Of a stretch of DNA of 64,000 nt, positions 61,379 to 64,000 are shown in pieces. Position 1 is the first letter of the stretch, and every line of letters starts with the position of its first letter. Location of the stretch: NCBI GenBank assembly GCA_020636905.1, contig JACJWX010000025.1, positions 1-64,000 on the forward strand, written 5' to 3'. The translations under genes were made by a program, and so were the position numbers. The notes beneath the pieces are model-generated. The model did no database searches and had not been told where the DNA came from. It worked only from the letters and a program-made list of their open reading frames with translations. Origin of the DNA: Actinomycetota bacterium. GTDB taxonomy: Bacteria; Actinomycetota; Thermoleophilia; Miltoncostaeales; Miltoncostaeaceae.

Positions 61379-61803
61379 CGTGCCGGCTCCGTGGACGCCA
61401 GTGAGGTGAGGTAACCCTCGAGCAGGACGCTCGCGGCGAGCGAGTCGATTCCGGGGGCTCCGCGGCGGCGGTCCGCGCCGGTCTCGCGGGATCGACGGGT
61501 CGCCTCGGCGGTCGTGAGGCGTTCGTCGATGAGGTCGACGGGAATGTCCACCCGTTTTCGGAGCCGGCCGGCGAATCCCGCCGCGGCACGAGCCTGGCTC
61601 CCGACCTCGCCGGACATCAGGCGGGGATGCCCGACGATGATGCGCTCGGGACGGACCTCGGCCACCACGCGCAGGAGCGCGTCCATGCCGGGCGGCGAAT
61701 CGACCCGCTCGATGACGCTGTGCGGCCGGGCGACCGTGTCGGTGGGGTCGCTGACGGCCACCCCGGTCCGGACGGCGCCATGGTCGATGGCGAGGATGGT
61801 CAC
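61375..61803 (-). CDS. ruvX: Putative Holliday junction resolvase RuvX/YqgF
   Basis: 142 aa, RNase-H fold. ILAIDHGAVRTGVAVSDPTD (first Asp), ERIIVGHPRLMSGEVGSQAR, VDLIDERLTTAEATRRSRET (Glu), and a C-terminal Asp in GAPGIDSLAASVLLEGYL. Involved in 16S rRNA 5' maturation and possibly recombination. Four-base overlaps with alaS and mltG. Confidence 0.92.
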   Translation of the reverse strand: MTILAIDHGAVRTGVAVSDPTDTVARPHSVIERVDSPPGMDALLRVVAEVRPERIIVGHPRLMSGEVGSQARAAAGFAGRLRKRVDIPVDLIDERLTTAEATRRSRETGADRRRGAPGIDSLAASVLLEGYLTSLASTEPAR

Positions 61804-64000
61804 CCCTCGCCCTTCTCGAACAGCGTCCAGGCGTGGTCGATGGCCTCGTTGAGGCGCTCGGGATCCTTGCCGCCCGCGCGGGCGAGCTGGGGCTTCCCGC
61901 CCCCACCGCCACCCACGATGGGCCCGATCTCACGGATGAGGTTGACCGCTGAGAGCCCGGCATCGACGGCCGCTGCGTCCAGGTTGGCGACCAACATGGC
62001 GCGGTCCCCGACCTGTGCGCCGACCACCACGGCGGCACCGGCGCCGAGTTCCCGCTTGATCGCGTCGGAGGCCGCGAGCAGATCGTCCGCCTCGGCGGCC
62101 TCGATCCGGGCGGCCACGGTCTTGATGCCGCGGACCTCGACGGCTCCCGCGGCGATCGCCCGGGGGTCGAGTGTGCCGCGCCGGGCCGCCTTCAGATCGG
62201 CTTCGAGGTCGGCGATGCGCGCGTCGCGCAGGTCGAGTTCCGCCTGCAGCGTGTCGGCCTGACGACGGTAATGCGCGGTGAGTTCGGTGCCGGTCAGGGC
62301 TTCGATCCGCCGCGCACCCGACCCCACGCTGCCCTCGCTGATGATGGTGAAGGGCCCGATCTCGGACGTCCGCGACACGTGCGTCCCTCCGCAGAGCTCG
62401 CGCGAGTAGTCGCCGGCCGACACCACGCGCACGACGTCGCCGTACTTCTCGCCGAACAGGCCCATCGCCCCGAGGGCGTCGGCGTCGGGCTTCGGCATCT
62501 CGCGCCATTTCACCGGGGCGTCTTCGGCGATGCGGGACACCACCATGTCCTCCACCTCGGCCAGCGCGTCCTCGGGAATCCGTCCCCGGTGGGTCACGTC
62601 GAAGCGCAGCTTGTCGGGGCCGACGTAGGACCCGGCCTGATGGACGTCGGTGCCGAGGCGCTTGCGGAGCGCCCAGTGCAGCAGATGGGTTGCCGTGTGG
62701 TTCGCCTGGGTGGCGCGCCGTGCCGGAACGTCCACGAGGGCGACCACCTCGTCGCCCGGGGCCGGAACGAGCCCGTCCACGACCAGCGCCTGACCGGAAC
62801 CCACGCGGATCACGTCGGTGACCTCGCCTCGCGCCGACCCGGCGGTGATCCACCCGTGGTCCGAGACCTGGCCGCCGCCCTGGGCGTAGAACGGGGACTC
62901 GGCGAGCACCACGACGGCACGGCCGTCGGCGAGTGGCTCGACACCCTGCGCGGTGGTGCGGACCTCGAGGTCGTCGTATCCGACGAACGCGGTCGTCGGG
63001 ACACGCTGCACCAGCGCGTCGGCGACCGCGGCGGCGTCGTCGCCGCCGTGAGTCCCGGCACCCGCCCGCGACCGCTCGCGCTGCTCGTCCATCAACTGTT
63101 CGTAGCGTCCGGTGTCGACCGTCAGCCCCGCATCGGCAGCCGCCTCCGCGGTGAGATCGAGCGGGAACCCGTAGGTGTCGTGCAGCCGGAACGCGTCCTC
63201 GCCACTCACGGTGCCCTCGGCCGGTGTGCCGGCGATGACCTCGGCCAGAAGCCGGCGCCCGGACTGGAGGGTCCGCGCGAACTGCTCGGCTTCGGCGCCG
63301 AGCACGTCGGCCACCGCGGCGCGCTGCTCGACCAGTTCCGGATAGGCGTCGCCCCACCGGTCGGCGACCTCGCCGGCGAGTGCGACGACCGCGTCGACGG
63401 CGAGCCCCAGCTGGGTCCCCTCGGCCACCGCTCGGCGCACGATGCGCCGCAGCACGTAGCCGCGACCCTCGTTGCTCGGGCGGACGCCGTCGGTGGTGAG
63501 GAAGGTCATGGCGCGGCCGTGGTCGGCGAGCACACGCAGCGACCGATCGGATCGGTCGGCCGCGCCGTACGCCGTGCCGGTGGCGCGCTCGGCCCATTCG
63601 ATCAGCGGCCGGAACGCGTCGGTGTCGAACACCGACGGCTTGTCCTGGAGCAGCGCCGCAATGCGTTCCAGGCCGGCACCGGTGTCGATGTTCTTCTTCG
63701 GCAGCGGATGGAGCTCGCCGGCGGCGTCCCGTTCGTACTGCATGAACACCAGGTTCCAGTACTCCAGGTAGCGGTCACCGCCCACGCGCGGTCCGCCCTC
63801 GGGCCCGAACGCGGGCCCCCGGTCGATGTAGAGCTCGGTGTTCGGGCCGCACGGCCCGGTGGGACCCGCCTTCCAGAAGTTGTCCTCCTCGCCGAGCGCC
63901 TGGATCCGGTCACGCGGGATCCCGAGCGAGACCCAGTGCTCGACGGCCTCGTCGTCGGCGGGGACGCTGTCGTTGCCCTCGAAGACCGTGATCCAGAGCT
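61800..64000 (-). CDS. alaS: Alanyl-tRNA synthetase (cut by window edge)
   Basis: About 733 C-terminal residues are present; the N-terminus lies beyond the right edge. Seen: FWKAGPTGPCGPNTELYIDR (class II core), DTGAGLERIAALLQ, RPSNEGRGYVLRRIVRRAVA, the editing domain zinc site NHTATHLLHWALRK (HxxxH) and RELCGGTHVSRTSEIGPF (CxxxH), and the C-Ala region with GGGGGGKPQLARAGG. Charges tRNA-Ala and edits Ser/Gly mischarging. Confidence 0.97.
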   Translation of the reverse strand, partial: LWITVFEGNDSVPADDEAVEHWVSLGIPRDRIQALGEEDNFWKAGPTGPCGPNTELYIDRGPAFGPEGGPRVGGDRYLEYWNLVFMQYERDAAGELHPLPKKNIDTGAGLERIAALLQDKPSVFDTDAFRPLIEWAERATGTAYGAADRSDRSLRVLADHGRAMTFLTTDGVRPSNEGRGYVLRRIVRRAVAEGTQLGLAVDAVVALAGEVADRWGDAYPELVEQRAAVADVLGAEAEQFARTLQSGRRLLAEVIAGTPAEGTVSGEDAFRLHDTYGFPLDLTAEAAADAGLTVDTGRYEQLMDEQRERSRAGAGTHGGDDAAAVADALVQRVPTTAFVGYDDLEVRTTAQGVEPLADGRAVVVLAESPFYAQGGGQVSDHGWITAGSARGEVTDVIRVGSGQALVVDGLVPAPGDEVVALVDVPARRATQANHTATHLLHWALRKRLGTDVHQAGSYVGPDKLRFDVTHRGRIPEDALAEVEDMVVSRIAEDAPVKWREMPKPDADALGAMGLFGEKYGDVVRVVSAGDYSRELCGGTHVSRTSEIGPFTIISEGSVGSGARRIEALTGTELTAHYRRQADTLQAELDLRDARIADLEADLKAARRGTLDPRAIAAGAVEVRGIKTVAARIEAAEADDLLAASDAIKRELGAGAAVVVGAQVGDRAMLVANLDAAAVDAGLSAVNLIREIGPIVGGGGGGKPQLARAGGKDPERLNEAIDHAWTLFEKGEG

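Overview
The window is high-GC actinobacterial DNA. Gene content and order suggest a deep-branching Actinomycetota lineage of the Thermoleophilia (Solirubrobacter/Gaiella-like) type: a complete type IV pilus (T4P) system split over two loci, an aroC-K-B-Q/pepP/efp/acc/nusB super-operon, UPF0182, and an F420-type nitroreductase. This placement is inference; there is no rRNA. Most genes are on the minus strand, chained by 4-base ATGA/GTGA/TTGA stop-start overlaps. Several starts sit a few bases behind a TANNNT -10 box, as in leaderless actinobacterial transcripts. No tRNA, rRNA, CRISPR array, insertion sequence or prophage was seen.

Layout. 1-8 kb: Nramp metal transporter (cut by the left edge) divergent from a DtxR/MntR regulator; a frame-broken glycoside hydrolase; an ATP-grasp protein; dxs; a frame-broken AbiEi-Fic-like gene with an operator-like inverted repeat. 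8-16.6 kb: one long minus-strand operon, aroC-aroK-aroB-aroQ-pepP-efp-(degenerate carboxyltransferase::BCCP)-accC-nusB-small ORF. 16.6-20 kb: an inverted pair of a dispersed repeat, then a UPF0182 membrane protein. 20.4-29.6 kb: T4P operon: two pilins, a six-module Fn3-like secreted protein, prepilin peptidase, pilM, pilN, pilO, a lipoprotein, and a secreted thioester-domain protein. 29.8-31.7 kb: RNase HI and an M50 protease, both riddled with frameshifts. 31.5-36.2 kb: flippase-like membrane protein, metW, metX, metY, RidA. 36.3-46.6 kb: SpoIID-like protein, Ada-AlkA fusion and Ogt (alkylation repair), a sigma factor/small membrane protein/MscS/LOG operon, thioredoxin, LMW phosphatase and fructosamine-kinase family genes, and an apparently inactive Leu/Phe/Val dehydrogenase-like protein. 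46.6-54.6 kb: AAA ATPase, then a stress-type cluster (P-type ATPase, Ddn-like protein, phosphoribosyltransferase-hydrolase fusion, HAD-ATPase fusion). 54.7-59 kb: pilC, pilT, pilB. 59-64 kb: moaC, aroE, mltG, ruvX, alaS (cut by the right edge).

How the genes fit together. Both pilus loci together supply a nearly full T4P machine (PilB/T motors, PilC platform, PilMNO, PilD, pilins). The two large secreted proteins in the pilin locus may be surface or adhesive components; boxes resembling sigma-28 promoters precede the major pilin and the thioester protein. The aro operon plus the distant aroE cover most of the shikimate pathway (no aroG/aroA here). The most unusual items are the AccB-type protein fused to a carboxyltransferase domain lacking three of four metal ligands, the dehydrogenase-like protein lacking its catalytic lysines and aspartate, the HAD/P-loop fusion cluster, and a 35-60 bp dispersed repeat at gene ends.

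Reliability. The glycoside hydrolase, Fic, RNase HI and M50 regions hold many single-base frame breaks while family motifs stay intact. Local sequence error is as likely as gene decay.
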